Shown piece by piece: positions 24,876 through 32,943 of a stretch of DNA of 64,000 bases. The stretch's first letter is position 1; each line of letters opens with the position of its first letter. Under the pieces are notes generated by a model that saw only the letters and a list, made by a program, of their open reading frames with translations, had not been told where the DNA came from and made no database searches. Origin of the DNA: Hoeflea_A sp965216535 (GTDB lineage: Bacteria; Pseudomonadota; Alphaproteobacteria; Rhizobiales; Rhizobiaceae); NCBI GenBank assembly GCA_965216535.1, contig OZ244175.1, positions 5,580,001 to 5,644,000 of the forward strand, read 5' to 3'. The position numbers and the translations under genes are program-made.

Positions 24876-25658
24876 TCACGCGTCACTGTCCGATGCACCG
24901 CCGCCAAGGCTGCGAGTCAGGGCGCGAGCCGTGTCGACAAGTTCACGGCGACAATCCTCAAAGGTCAGGGTTTCATGGTAGCGCTCGATATGCGGGATTG
25001 TCAGAGCGGCGACGGCGCGACCCGAATGATCGATGATCGGGGCCGAGACATTGACGATCCCGCGAACGACGAAACTGTCGCGCACCTCGTATCCCTTTTC
25101 GCGGATGGTCTGCAGATCCTTTCGCACCATTTCCTGGCTCATTTCGGCCGGCAGCGGCACGCTGGCGAAGTAGGAGGCGACTTCGTCTTCCGGCAAATTG
25201 GCCAGGATGACACGACCCGAGGAAGCCGCCCAAAGATCGATCTTCGCACCCAGGCGCACGGTCATGATGTTGTTGCCCGGCGCGTCGACCTGGCCGATGA
25301 TCAGGATGCTTTCATCGGCGAGAATAGCCAGATGCGAAGATTGGTTGGTGGATTTGGCGAGGGCGCGCATGAGTGGCCCGGCAAAGGCGCTGAGACGGCG
25401 GATTTTCGGAATTCGATGGGATATCTCGAACAGAAACGTCGTCAGGATGTAGCGATCGCTTGTCGGCTCCTGGGCGACATAGCCGCGATCCATCAACACC
25501 ACCAGCATACGGAAAATCTCGCCCACAGAACGGCCCAGTGCCCTGGCGATCTCCGACTGGCTCATGCCGGTTTCCTGGGTCGACAGCAGTTCAATGATGT
25601 CGAGGCCCTTTTCAAGGGCGGGTGCCGAATAGGTCTGGCGCTTCACCGGCTTGTCCAT
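24876..25658 (-). CDS. IclR-family transcriptional regulator
   Basis: Regulator of 260 residues. The winged HTH occupies residues 5-70 (PALEKGLDIIELL, MSQSEIARALGRSVGEIFRML), followed by the IclR effector domain (SSHLAILADESILIIGQVD, AASSGRVILANLPEDEV, SFVVRGIVNVSAPIIDHSG). The Cys often seen before the last segment is absent. The ATG at 25658 follows AAAGGGTGC. It is divergent from the GntR regulator at 25783 across 124 bp and near the sugar-acid/CoA-ester operon, its most likely target. Confidence 0.9.
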   Translation of the reverse strand: MDKPVKRQTYSAPALEKGLDIIELLSTQETGMSQSEIARALGRSVGEIFRMLVVLMDRGYVAQEPTSDRYILTTFLFEISHRIPKIRRLSAFAGPLMRALAKSTNQSSHLAILADESILIIGQVDAPGNNIMTVRLGAKIDLWAASSGRVILANLPEDEVASYFASVPLPAEMSQEMVRKDLQTIREKGYEVRDSFVVRGIVNVSAPIIDHSGRAVAALTIPHIERYHETLTFEDCRRELVDTARALTRSLGGGASDSDA

Positions 25659-25782
25659 GCACCCTTTATACTCGGCGACCGCAACCTTTCCAATTTGTAA
25701 GATTGTGGGTCCGCAATTTCGCCCAATTGTCTGATAGGCCGCCGGCAACTAGATTATACGACAGAATTCAAGGGGTGCATGC

Positions 25783-26676
25783 TTGGCCCGCAGCAACAGC
25801 GTCTACAAGGAAACCTTCAACCTGGGGCTCGACCTGGTTGCCGGACTGGGCGTCAACGCCAACTTGCCGCCGGAGACCGCCCTGGCCGCGCGCTGGAAGA
25901 CCAGCCGCACCACCGTGCGCGCCGTGCTGGAACGGTTTGACCGCATTGGGTTGATCGCCTGGGAAGGCCGGCAGAAACGCGTCCTGCGTCAGCCCAGACC
26001 TGACGAATATTTCGGTGCCGAGGAGGTGAAGCCGACCGGCAAAAAAGTCGAAGCGGCCTTCATGACCTACATTCTCGACGGTGACCTGGCCCCGGGCACG
26101 ATTCTGCGCGAAAGCGAATTGGTGCGTGAATTCGGGGTGAGCACGTCGGCGTTGCGTGAGTATCTCATCCGGTTCTCGCGGTTCGGGCTAATCCGCAAGG
26201 AACCGAACCGGCACTGGGTCTTGGTCGGTTTCACCCGCGACTTCGCGGTCGAACTGTTCGACGTGCGCGAGATGTTTGAAATGCGGGCCTTTCGCCGTTT
26301 TGCCTCCGAACCGCTGTCAGCCGACGACCGGACCAGGCTGGACCAGCTGCAAGAGGAGCATCTCGCGCTGATCGCCGATATCGACAACGATTTTCTCAGC
26401 TTTCCGCGCCTCGACGAACGTTTTCACGAGATGTTCCTGTCTCGCATGAACAACCGCTTCGCCGATGACTTTTTTGAGCTGGTATCGCTGATCTTCCATT
26501 ACCACTACCGGTGGAGGAAGGTCGACGAAAGGGATCGCAACCTGGCAGCGGCACGTGAACATCTAAGGGTGATCCGTGCCCTGCGTGCCGGCAATCAGGC
26601 CGTCGCGGAAAGAGCGTTCGCTCAGCACCTTCAGACCGCTCGCAAGACGCTGCTAAAATCCGTTACCTGGTCTTGA
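25783..26676 (+). CDS. GntR/FCD-family regulator with two winged-helix domains
   Basis: DNA-binding regulator of 297 residues with an unusual layout. A first GntR-type winged helix spans about residues 25-72 (LPPETALAARWKTSRTTVRA, GLIAWEGRQKRVL). A second spans about 90-150 (GTILRESELVREFGVSTSAL, GLIRKEPNRHWVLVG), and then an FCD effector domain follows. FCD regulators normally have one HTH. The start codon is TTG at 25783 with AAGGGG upstream; the ATG just before it is in another frame. It is divergent from the IclR gene and converges with the GMC oxidoreductase, 3 bases away. Confidence 0.85.
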   Translation: MARSNSVYKETFNLGLDLVAGLGVNANLPPETALAARWKTSRTTVRAVLERFDRIGLIAWEGRQKRVLRQPRPDEYFGAEEVKPTGKKVEAAFMTYILDGDLAPGTILRESELVREFGVSTSALREYLIRFSRFGLIRKEPNRHWVLVGFTRDFAVELFDVREMFEMRAFRRFASEPLSADDRTRLDQLQEEHLALIADIDNDFLSFPRLDERFHEMFLSRMNNRFADDFFELVSLIFHYHYRWRKVDERDRNLAAAREHLRVIRALRAGNQAVAERAFAQHLQTARKTLLKSVTWS

Positions 26677-26679
26677 GGG

Positions 26680-28302
26680 CTACAGTTTGCCCATCACGAG
26701 ATCGGCGCAGCGATCGCCCAGCATCATGGCCGGTGCATTCGTATTTCCGGCGTTGATGTTGGGCACCGCCGACATGTCGCAGACCCGCAAGCCTTCAACA
26801 CCCCTCACCCGCATCCGGGCATCGAGCACGGCGAATGGATCGCCATCGGCACCCATGCGGGCTGAACCTGCGGGGTGATAGTTGGTCTTGACGAACCGTC
26901 GGCAGTGCGCCGCTATCGTCTCGTCCGTGACCTCGTCCGGATCCGGGATGACCACGCGCTCGATTCGGCTGGCAAGCGGATCTTGTTGAAATGCGCGCAT
27001 GAAGAATCGCTGGCCGGCCACCATGTCCCGCATGTCTTGTGGATCCTTCAAAAGATGAGGCGACACGAGAGGCATAGCCTTCGGATCCGCCGATGCGAGC
27101 CGCACGGATCCGCGCGAACGTGGTTTGACGACCACGGTGGTAATGGTCACTCCGTAACCGTCCTCGACAAGCCCTTGGGTATCGCGATCCAGGTACACGA
27201 TCGGAACGCAGAAGGCCTGGATGGTCGGCGGCGCCTCCGGATCAACCGGATTGACGAAAGCACCGGCTTCGACACCGGCTGAGGTGACGGGACCGGACCC
27301 GAACAACTTGAACTGAATGCCGTTTTTCAGCATGCGCCATCCAACACCCTGGCGGTAATAACCGTAAGGGCCGTTGGCGACGGCGGTGGTGGGAACTTCA
27401 GGATGATCGATCAGATTGCTGCCGACACCGGCCATGTCGGCGACGACCTCGATGCCGTGTTGTTTCAGGTGGTCGGCCGGCCCGAGCCCTGACAGCATCA
27501 GAAGCTTCGGGGTCACAAGGGCGCCGGCGGACACGATGATCTCGCCATTCGCTTCTGCCCGTTGCACTGCGCCGCTGCGATCGCGGTACTCAACTGCCAC
27601 CGCACGCCCGTTTTCGATCACAATGCGCTGCGCTTCGCTGTGCAGGCGCACCGTCAGGTTCGGGTTGTTCTCAACCGGCGATATGTAGGCGTAAGCTGCC
27701 GAACTTCGTTTCCCGTGGCGGTTCATGAACTGATAGAAGCCGACCCCACGCTGCGCCGGCCCGTTGAAATCGGGATTGTAAGGTTCGCCCATGGCCTGCA
27801 CGGCCTGCACGAACCAGCGGGACACTTCGTTGACATGACCGGGATCAGACACCAGCAGCGGACCTTCCGCACCATGCAGATCATTGTAGAGGCGGTTGTT
27901 GCCTTCCATGCGCTTGAAATGCTGCAGGACGTCGCTCCATCCCCAGCCAATGCGATCATTGTTGCCCTTCAGGATGTCGTCCCATTCGTCGTAGTCGGAC
28001 GGGCGGCCACGCATATAGACCTGTGCGTTGACCGAGGAGCCGCCGCCCAGGACGTTACCCTGGGGAATGTCATGCACGCGGCCATCCAGATGATCCTGCG
28101 GTTCCGTCTGATGGTAACGCATGAACTTGGAACCGTTGATCATCTTGAAGATGCCGGGTGGCATATCGAGCAGCGGATGGCGGTTCGAATGGCCTGCCTC
28201 GAGAAGCAACACCCGGGCGCCGCCTTCGTCAGCCAACCGTGCAGCCGCCACGCACCCGGAGGAACCGCCCCCGACAACGATATGGTCGAACCGCTCGGTC
28301 AC
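26680..28302 (-). CDS. GMC-family FAD oxidoreductase (choline dehydrogenase-like)
   Basis: FAD-dependent alcohol/sugar oxidoreductase of 540 residues. The dinucleotide motif VVGGGSSGCVAAARL is at the N-terminus, followed by the GMC signatures GNVLGGGSSVNAQVYMRG and GALVTPKLLMLSGLGPADHL. The active-site His is in NYHPAGSARMG near the C-terminus. The start is GTG at 28302, overlapping the GntR stop as GTGA; the longer frame to 28473 lies inside the regulator gene. It is probably co-transcribed with that regulator. Oxidation of a hydroxyl on the sugar or polyol taken up by the divergent transporter is a plausible role. Confidence 0.9.
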   Translation of the reverse strand: MTERFDHIVVGGGSSGCVAAARLADEGGARVLLLEAGHSNRHPLLDMPPGIFKMINGSKFMRYHQTEPQDHLDGRVHDIPQGNVLGGGSSVNAQVYMRGRPSDYDEWDDILKGNNDRIGWGWSDVLQHFKRMEGNNRLYNDLHGAEGPLLVSDPGHVNEVSRWFVQAVQAMGEPYNPDFNGPAQRGVGFYQFMNRHGKRSSAAYAYISPVENNPNLTVRLHSEAQRIVIENGRAVAVEYRDRSGAVQRAEANGEIIVSAGALVTPKLLMLSGLGPADHLKQHGIEVVADMAGVGSNLIDHPEVPTTAVANGPYGYYRQGVGWRMLKNGIQFKLFGSGPVTSAGVEAGAFVNPVDPEAPPTIQAFCVPIVYLDRDTQGLVEDGYGVTITTVVVKPRSRGSVRLASADPKAMPLVSPHLLKDPQDMRDMVAGQRFFMRAFQQDPLASRIERVVIPDPDEVTDETIAAHCRRFVKTNYHPAGSARMGADGDPFAVLDARMRVRGVEGLRVCDMSAVPNINAGNTNAPAMMLGDRCADLVMGKL

Positions 28303-29045
28303 AGCTGATCCTCGTCGAACGTGACACGAACATATTCCCAGGCGGCGCGCAGATGGTTGCCCAGCGCCTCTTCGGCGCCATCCGGATCTCGATCGACGAT
28401 CGCGTCGAAGATGGCCTGGTGGCTGCGATAGTTCACGATGTTGCGGTCGGGTGACCGCAACATCTTTTCCCAATGGGGAGCGAGCCAGGAGGTATAGCCT
28501 TCATGAACGGCGGGAAAAATCGGATTTCTGGGGATGCGGTAGAGAACCCCGTGAAAGGCCACGTCGGTTGCGTAAAACGCTTCCGAATCGTCAATGGCCT
28601 TCTCGTTGGCCGCCAAGGCGGATCTCAAATTGGCGATATCTACCTTTTGGGCTGACTGGGCGGCCTGCCGGACCAGGGCGCGTTCCAGGAATATCCGGCT
28701 ATCGTAAAGGTTTTTCACGCCACCGCGCTCCGTGAGCAAATGGCGAACAATACCCCCGACTGCGGTCAATGCGGTCTCGTAGTCAGGCTTTCGCACGATC
28801 GGCCGGAAGCGTGGCCGGCTTTCGATCAGGCCTCGGTTTGACAAGGTAGCTATGGCTTCCCGAATGACGGTGCGGCTGGCGCCGAATTGCTCCATCAGTG
28901 CGCGTTCAGCCGGCAAAGGCGCCCTGTCTTCGAGCACGCCTGACATGATCTGCTCCTCTAGACGCGCGATGACCGCGTCCGCAGCCCTGCCCTGCCGGCC
29001 TTCCGTCGAAGCCGCCAAGTCAAAGCCGTCCTCCATGCCGTTCAC
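28299..29045 (-). CDS. GntR/FCD-family transcriptional regulator, UxuR-like
   Basis: Regulator of 248 residues with an N-terminal winged helix (LPAERALMEQFGASRTVIREAIATL; GLIESRPRFRPIV) and an FCD effector domain with its His residues in DVAFHGVLYR and YRSHQAIFDAI. I place the start at the GTG at 29045 because GGAGGG lies 7 bases before it; ATG codons at 29063 and 29036 are alternatives. The flanking palindromes resemble the TTGGTATACCAA-type sites of UxuR/ExuR regulators, which fits the family. It probably represses itself with the GMC gene and the divergent sugar operon. Confidence 0.88.
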   Translation of the reverse strand: MNGMEDGFDLAASTEGRQGRAADAVIARLEEQIMSGVLEDRAPLPAERALMEQFGASRTVIREAIATLSNRGLIESRPRFRPIVRKPDYETALTAVGGIVRHLLTERGGVKNLYDSRIFLERALVRQAAQSAQKVDIANLRSALAANEKAIDDSEAFYATDVAFHGVLYRIPRNPIFPAVHEGYTSWLAPHWEKMLRSPDRNIVNYRSHQAIFDAIVDRDPDGAEEALGNHLRAAWEYVRVTFDEDQL

Positions 29046-29092
29046 TCTCGTTCCCTCCGTCATGTCCAGCGTTCTGCAACGCAGAAACCACA

Positions 29093-29110
29093 ATATGGTA
29101 TGATCAAATT
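29093..29110. promoter_or_regulatory. Candidate GntR/UxuR-type operator, site 1
   Basis: ATATGGTATGATCAAATT, a near-palindrome around TGGT-ATG-ATCA. It matches the reverse complement of site 2 at 15 of 18 positions. It lies some 48 bp upstream of the chosen GntR start, fitting autoregulation. Confidence 0.6.
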
Positions 29111-29212
29111 AGCATTCCCTGCGTGGTTGTCCACCCAACATCAGCGCTCTTTCTCAATAATTTTTCGAGAACTGATTGACTTTTGGTCTGAGTATGCTTC
29201 TATTCAATTCAT

Positions 29213-29230
29213 ATTTTGGTCATACCAAAT
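29213..29230. promoter_or_regulatory. Candidate GntR/UxuR-type operator, site 2
   Basis: ATTTTGGTCATACCAAAT contains the perfect inverted repeat TTTGGT-CAT-ACCAAA. Its centre is exactly 120 bp from that of site 1. It lies just downstream of a possible plus-strand promoter and 133 bp before the binding-protein start, a position suited to repression of the sugar operon. Confidence 0.65.
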
Positions 29231-29362
29231 ATTGATGTTTGGAAATGGCTACAGGGCAGCTGCGCAAGCAGACCGCTTCGTGGACTGAAGCTGAGGAACG
29301 AGTTCAACCGCCTGTTACGGCACTTTCGCCGGTCCAAGCACCGGCAAATCAAGGAGGAGAAA

Positions 29363-30346
29363 ATGAAGAGAAGAACTTTGCTGGGTACCGCCGCCGCCAT
29401 CGGTTTCGGACTGGCTTCGGTTGCAACGGTGGCGATGGCCTCCGACCTGCCGCCCTTGGAGAAGAAGGACCGTTACAAGGTCGGCTTCTCGCAAATGGAG
29501 AGCAACAATCCCTGGCGGATCGCTGAAACGAAATCGTTTCACGATACCGCGGAAAAGTGCAACTGGGACCTGATCGCCACCGACGCAGCGGGTTCCGCAG
29601 CCAAACAGGTTGCTGACGTCGACAGCATGATCGCACAGGGCATCGACGTTTTGTTCTTGCCACCTCGAGAAGAAAAGCCGCTCATTCCGGCGGTCATGAA
29701 AGCCAAGGCTGCCGGCATTCCGACATTCCTGGTCGACCGTTCCGTCGATCCCAACGTCGCGCGGCCAGGTGAACATTTCGTCGCCTTCCTCGGATCGGAC
29801 TTCATCGATCAGGGCCGGCGCGTGGCAGAATGGACCCTGGCCAATTTCAAAAGCGACAAGGGCATCATTGTTGAACTCGAAGGCACAACCGGTTCGTCAC
29901 CGGCCAATGACCGGAAGAAGGGTTTCGACGATGTCATGGCCAAGCATGACAACATGACCATTGTCGCGTCACAAAGTGGCGACTTCGCTCGCGACCTCGG
30001 CCGCCAGGTCATGGAGACGCTTCTGCAAGCCCATCCCGACGTGAACATCGTCTACGCGCACAATGACGAGATGGCCATCGGCGCCATTCAGGCGCTTGAG
30101 CTTGCCGGCCGCAAACCGGGTGATGACGTGCTTGTCGTGTCGATCGACGGGACGCGTGATGCGCTGCAGGCGATCATCGACGGCAAAATGGGTGTCACGG
30201 TGGAGTCATCCCCGTTCTTCGGTCCACTGGCCTGTGAGGTCATGACCCGTTATGCCAATGGTGAGGAAATCGAGCACTGGGTGCAGGTCAAGGACCGGAT
30301 CTTCACCGCGGAGAATGCCGCCGATCACGTTGACGAGGCATACTGA
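29363..30346 (+). CDS. Periplasmic sugar-binding protein (RbsB-type) of an ABC importer
   Basis: Secreted type I periplasmic binding protein, 327 residues. The signal peptide starts MKRRTLLGTAAAIGFGLASV and ends near AMASD; the RR pair gives it a weak Tat-like look. Mature features are KVGFSQMESNNPWRIAETKS and DSMIAQGIDVLFLPPREEKP at the N-lobe. Ligand-binding stretches follow at FLVDRSVD, GTTGSSPANDRKKGF and VYAHNDEMAIGAIQ. AAGGAGGAG precedes the ATG at 29363. It is the first gene of an operon encoding a full CUT2 transporter and sugar-acid enzymes. A hairpin follows the stop, probably raising binding-protein levels over the membrane parts. Confidence 0.92.
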   Translation: MKRRTLLGTAAAIGFGLASVATVAMASDLPPLEKKDRYKVGFSQMESNNPWRIAETKSFHDTAEKCNWDLIATDAAGSAAKQVADVDSMIAQGIDVLFLPPREEKPLIPAVMKAKAAGIPTFLVDRSVDPNVARPGEHFVAFLGSDFIDQGRRVAEWTLANFKSDKGIIVELEGTTGSSPANDRKKGFDDVMAKHDNMTIVASQSGDFARDLGRQVMETLLQAHPDVNIVYAHNDEMAIGAIQALELAGRKPGDDVLVVSIDGTRDALQAIIDGKMGVTVESSPFFGPLACEVMTRYANGEEIEHWVQVKDRIFTAENAADHVDEAY

Positions 30347-30358
30347 TCGTCGCATCGC

Positions 30359-30386
30359 GGAAGGGGCGGTCCTCCCTGCCCCTTCC
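30359..30386 (+). promoter_or_regulatory. Intercistronic hairpin after the binding-protein gene
   Basis: A perfect 9-bp stem, GGAAGGGGC (30359-30367) with GCCCCTTCC (30378-30386), encloses a 10-base loop and has no U-run after it. It begins 12 bases after the stop codon. Such elements typically stabilise the upstream message and reduce expression of the distal ATPase and permease genes. Confidence 0.6.
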
Positions 30387-30416
30387 ACCCACTTTGAGGA
30401 CGGACCGAAAAGAACC

Positions 30417-31940
30417 ATGTCAGCGCTGCTTACCATGACTGACATCGACAAGTCCTTTTCCGGTGTCCCTGCCTTGCGCGGCGCGACCCTGGACATCGGC
30501 GAAGGTGAAGTCCATGCGTTGATCGGCCAGAACGGCGCGGGCAAATCGACGCTGATCAAGATCCTCACCGGTGTCTATCGCCGTGATCGCGGTGACATTC
30601 GCTTTGCTGGAAAAAACTCATCCATTTCCAGTCCGCGCGAAGCCCAGCACAGCGGCATTGCCACCATCTATCAGGAGCTCAACCTGGTGCCCCTGCGCAG
30701 CGTGACCGAAAACGTCGTCATGGGCTATGAGCCGAAGCGGTTCGGTGGTCTCGTCGATTGGCGCAGAGCACATCGAAAGACACGCGATATCCTGGCCCGC
30801 TTCGGCATCGACATCGACGTCAAGGCTCCGCTCGGCAGCTATTCCACCGCCATCCAGCAACTGGTTGCAATCGCCCGGGCGGTTTCGCTGGAAGCCCGGT
30901 TGGTCATCATGGACGAGCCGACATCATCGCTCGATGACCGTGAGGTGGAAGTTCTTTTCGGCGTTGTACGAGAGCTCAAGAATTCAGGCGTTTCGGTGCT
31001 CTACGTGTCGCATTTTCTCGATGAACTATTTCGTATCTGCGATCGCGTCACAACCATGCGGGATGGACAAACGGTATCGGTCAGAACCATCTCGGATTGC
31101 GGAAAGCTGGACCTCATAGCGGACATGCTCGGGCGAAATGTCGAAGAAATCGAGGCCGCCGGCATGACCGACTTCGGTGGCACAAGCAATTCGTCGCCCG
31201 GAGAGATATTGCTGGAGGCCGATGCAATCGCAACCGCCCGCCGGCTGTCAAAATTCGATCTCGAGGTTCGTCGTGGCGAGATTGTTGGACTGGGCGGCCT
31301 TCTCGGCTCAGGTCGCACGGAGGCCGCTCGGGCAGTATTCGGCGTCGATCCATTGACCGCGGGCGAATTGCGGCTGAAGGGGAAGCCCTGGCATGCCGCT
31401 GGACCGGCCGACGCCATCCGGGAGCGCATTGGCATGCTGTCGGAAGATCGCAAGTCCGAAGGCATCGTGCCCGATATGTCGGTTCGCGAAAATCTGACGC
31501 TTGCGCTGCTTCCGAAGCTGGCGAAAGGCGGTCGCATTCAGCGCGGTACTGAACGACAGCTTGTCGAGGACTTCATCAAGGCGCTGGGTATCAAAACCTC
31601 TGACATGGATCAGCCGATCCGGGAACTGTCGGGCGGCAATCAGCAAAAGGTGCTGCTGGCAAGATGGCTGGCCACCGAGCCGGATCTGCTTATCCTCGAC
31701 GAGCCGACGCGTGGCGTGGATGTCGGCGCGAAACTCGAGATCCAGGCGATTATCCGAGACTACGTGGAGAAGGGTTTCGGCGTCATCCTGATCAGCTCTG
31801 AATTCGAGGAACTGGTTGAAGGAGCTGACCGGATCATTGTGCTGCAAGACGGCTATTCCGTCGCCACCTTGCAGAATCCCGGCATCACCGAGGATGCCCT
31901 TGTGCGCGCGATTGCCCATCATCACACGGAGAATGCGTGA
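30417..31940 (+). CDS. Sugar ABC transporter, double ATPase (RbsA/MglA type)
   Basis: The 507-residue protein has two fused ABC ATPase domains, normal for CUT2 importers. Domain 1 carries Walker A GQNGAGKST near residue 37 and Walker B LVIMDEPTSSLDD. Domain 2 carries a degenerate P-loop GLLGSGRTEAAR, which is standard in this family, the signature ELSGGNQQKVLLARWL and LLILDEPTRGVDVG. I start at the ATG at 30417; a longer frame to 30252 runs through the binding-protein gene. No good RBS is visible there, consistent with lower expression. It overlaps the first permease start by one base. Confidence 0.93.
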   Translation: MSALLTMTDIDKSFSGVPALRGATLDIGEGEVHALIGQNGAGKSTLIKILTGVYRRDRGDIRFAGKNSSISSPREAQHSGIATIYQELNLVPLRSVTENVVMGYEPKRFGGLVDWRRAHRKTRDILARFGIDIDVKAPLGSYSTAIQQLVAIARAVSLEARLVIMDEPTSSLDDREVEVLFGVVRELKNSGVSVLYVSHFLDELFRICDRVTTMRDGQTVSVRTISDCGKLDLIADMLGRNVEEIEAAGMTDFGGTSNSSPGEILLEADAIATARRLSKFDLEVRRGEIVGLGGLLGSGRTEAARAVFGVDPLTAGELRLKGKPWHAAGPADAIRERIGMLSEDRKSEGIVPDMSVRENLTLALLPKLAKGGRIQRGTERQLVEDFIKALGIKTSDMDQPIRELSGGNQQKVLLARWLATEPDLLILDEPTRGVDVGAKLEIQAIIRDYVEKGFGVILISSEFEELVEGADRIIVLQDGYSVATLQNPGITEDALVRAIAHHHTENA

Positions 31941-32941
31941 TGTCCGACAATGCCATGCCGGAAACAGCACGCATGCGGCGGTCACCTCTTTCCTTGCGCT
32001 CGGTCTCGCTGCGAGACCATGGCGGCCTGATCGCGCTCGTCGTGCTGATCGCGTTCAATATCCTGGTCACACCGAACTTCCTTCAGTTGCAGACGCTTTT
32101 CGTCAACATCAGCCAGGTGGCAACCATTGCCATCGTCGCCATCGGCATGACGCTGGTGATCGCAACTGCCGGCATCGACCTCTCGGTCGGAGCCGTCATG
32201 GCGTTGGCCGGCGCGCTGGCGCCGCTGATTTTCCTGTCGGATTTCGGAACCGCTTATCCGGTCCTGGGACTGATTGCAGCCTTTCTTCTGCCTCTGCTCG
32301 CCGCCTGTCTGTGCGGCCTGTTCAACGGGCTGATGATCAGCTTTCTCAACGTCCAACCGATCATTGCCACACTGATCCTGTTCATCTCGGGCCGCGGCAT
32401 CGCCCAGGTGCTGACAAACGGCAATCTTCAGACCTTCTCGAACCCGGGTTTCAGTTATCTCGGAACCGGCCGGGTTCTCGGGTTGCCGTTCCAGGGCTGG
32501 CTTGCCGTGGCCCTTGCGATCCTTGTGTGGTGGCTGGTCGCTCGTACCGTATTCGGCCGCTACCTGCTTGCCGTCGGCGGCAACGAGCGAGCTGCCCTGC
32601 TGGCCGGCGCACCGGTGCGCCTGGTCAAGACGGGCGCCTATGTCATCTGCGCCTTTCTTTCCGGCATCGCCGGGCTGATTGTGGTGGCCATCAATTCCGC
32701 CTCAGATGCAGGTCGCAACGGCAACCTCATGGAACTGGATGCCATCGCGGCGGCCGTGGTTGGCGGTGCCTTGCTGCAAGGCGGTCGTGCGCCGATTTTC
32801 GGGGCCGTTCTCGGGGCCGTGATTATCCAGTTGGTCAAGTACACGTTGCTGGCCAATGGGGTTGAAGACGAAGTCGCGCTGATCGCCAAGGCATTGATCA
32901 TTGTCCTGGCCGTCTATGTGCAGCAGGCGCGGAAGGAATAG
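31940..32941 (+). CDS. Sugar ABC transporter permease 1 (RbsC type)
   Basis: Inner-membrane permease of 333 residues, with about eight to ten hydrophobic helices after a charged N-terminus of 30 residues. Family signatures are GMTLVIATAGIDLSVGAVMALAG near the N-terminal third and VGGNERAALLAGAPVRLVKT in the cytoplasmic loop. The ATG at 31940 overlaps the ATPase stop (TGATG), and a GTG one codon earlier is also possible. The second RbsC-type permease gene follows after 2 bases, so the transporter probably uses a heterodimeric channel. Confidence 0.93.
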   Translation: MSDNAMPETARMRRSPLSLRSVSLRDHGGLIALVVLIAFNILVTPNFLQLQTLFVNISQVATIAIVAIGMTLVIATAGIDLSVGAVMALAGALAPLIFLSDFGTAYPVLGLIAAFLLPLLAACLCGLFNGLMISFLNVQPIIATLILFISGRGIAQVLTNGNLQTFSNPGFSYLGTGRVLGLPFQGWLAVALAILVWWLVARTVFGRYLLAVGGNERAALLAGAPVRLVKTGAYVICAFLSGIAGLIVVAINSASDAGRNGNLMELDAIAAAVVGGALLQGGRAPIFGAVLGAVIIQLVKYTLLANGVEDEVALIAKALIIVLAVYVQQARKE

Positions 32942-32943
32942 GC

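Larger units (their letters stand above)
29046..29362. other. 317-bp divergent intergenic region, regulatory
   Basis: This spacer separates the GntR regulator from the sugar ABC operon and holds no credible gene. It contains the two operator candidates listed separately and an extra half-site TTTTGGTC at 29181-29188. A possible plus-strand promoter has TTGACT at 29176-29181 followed by an AT-rich stretch near 29199-29206. The downstream operator would overlap the start point of that promoter. The final AAGGAGGAGAAA is the RBS of the binding-protein gene. Confidence 0.6.
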
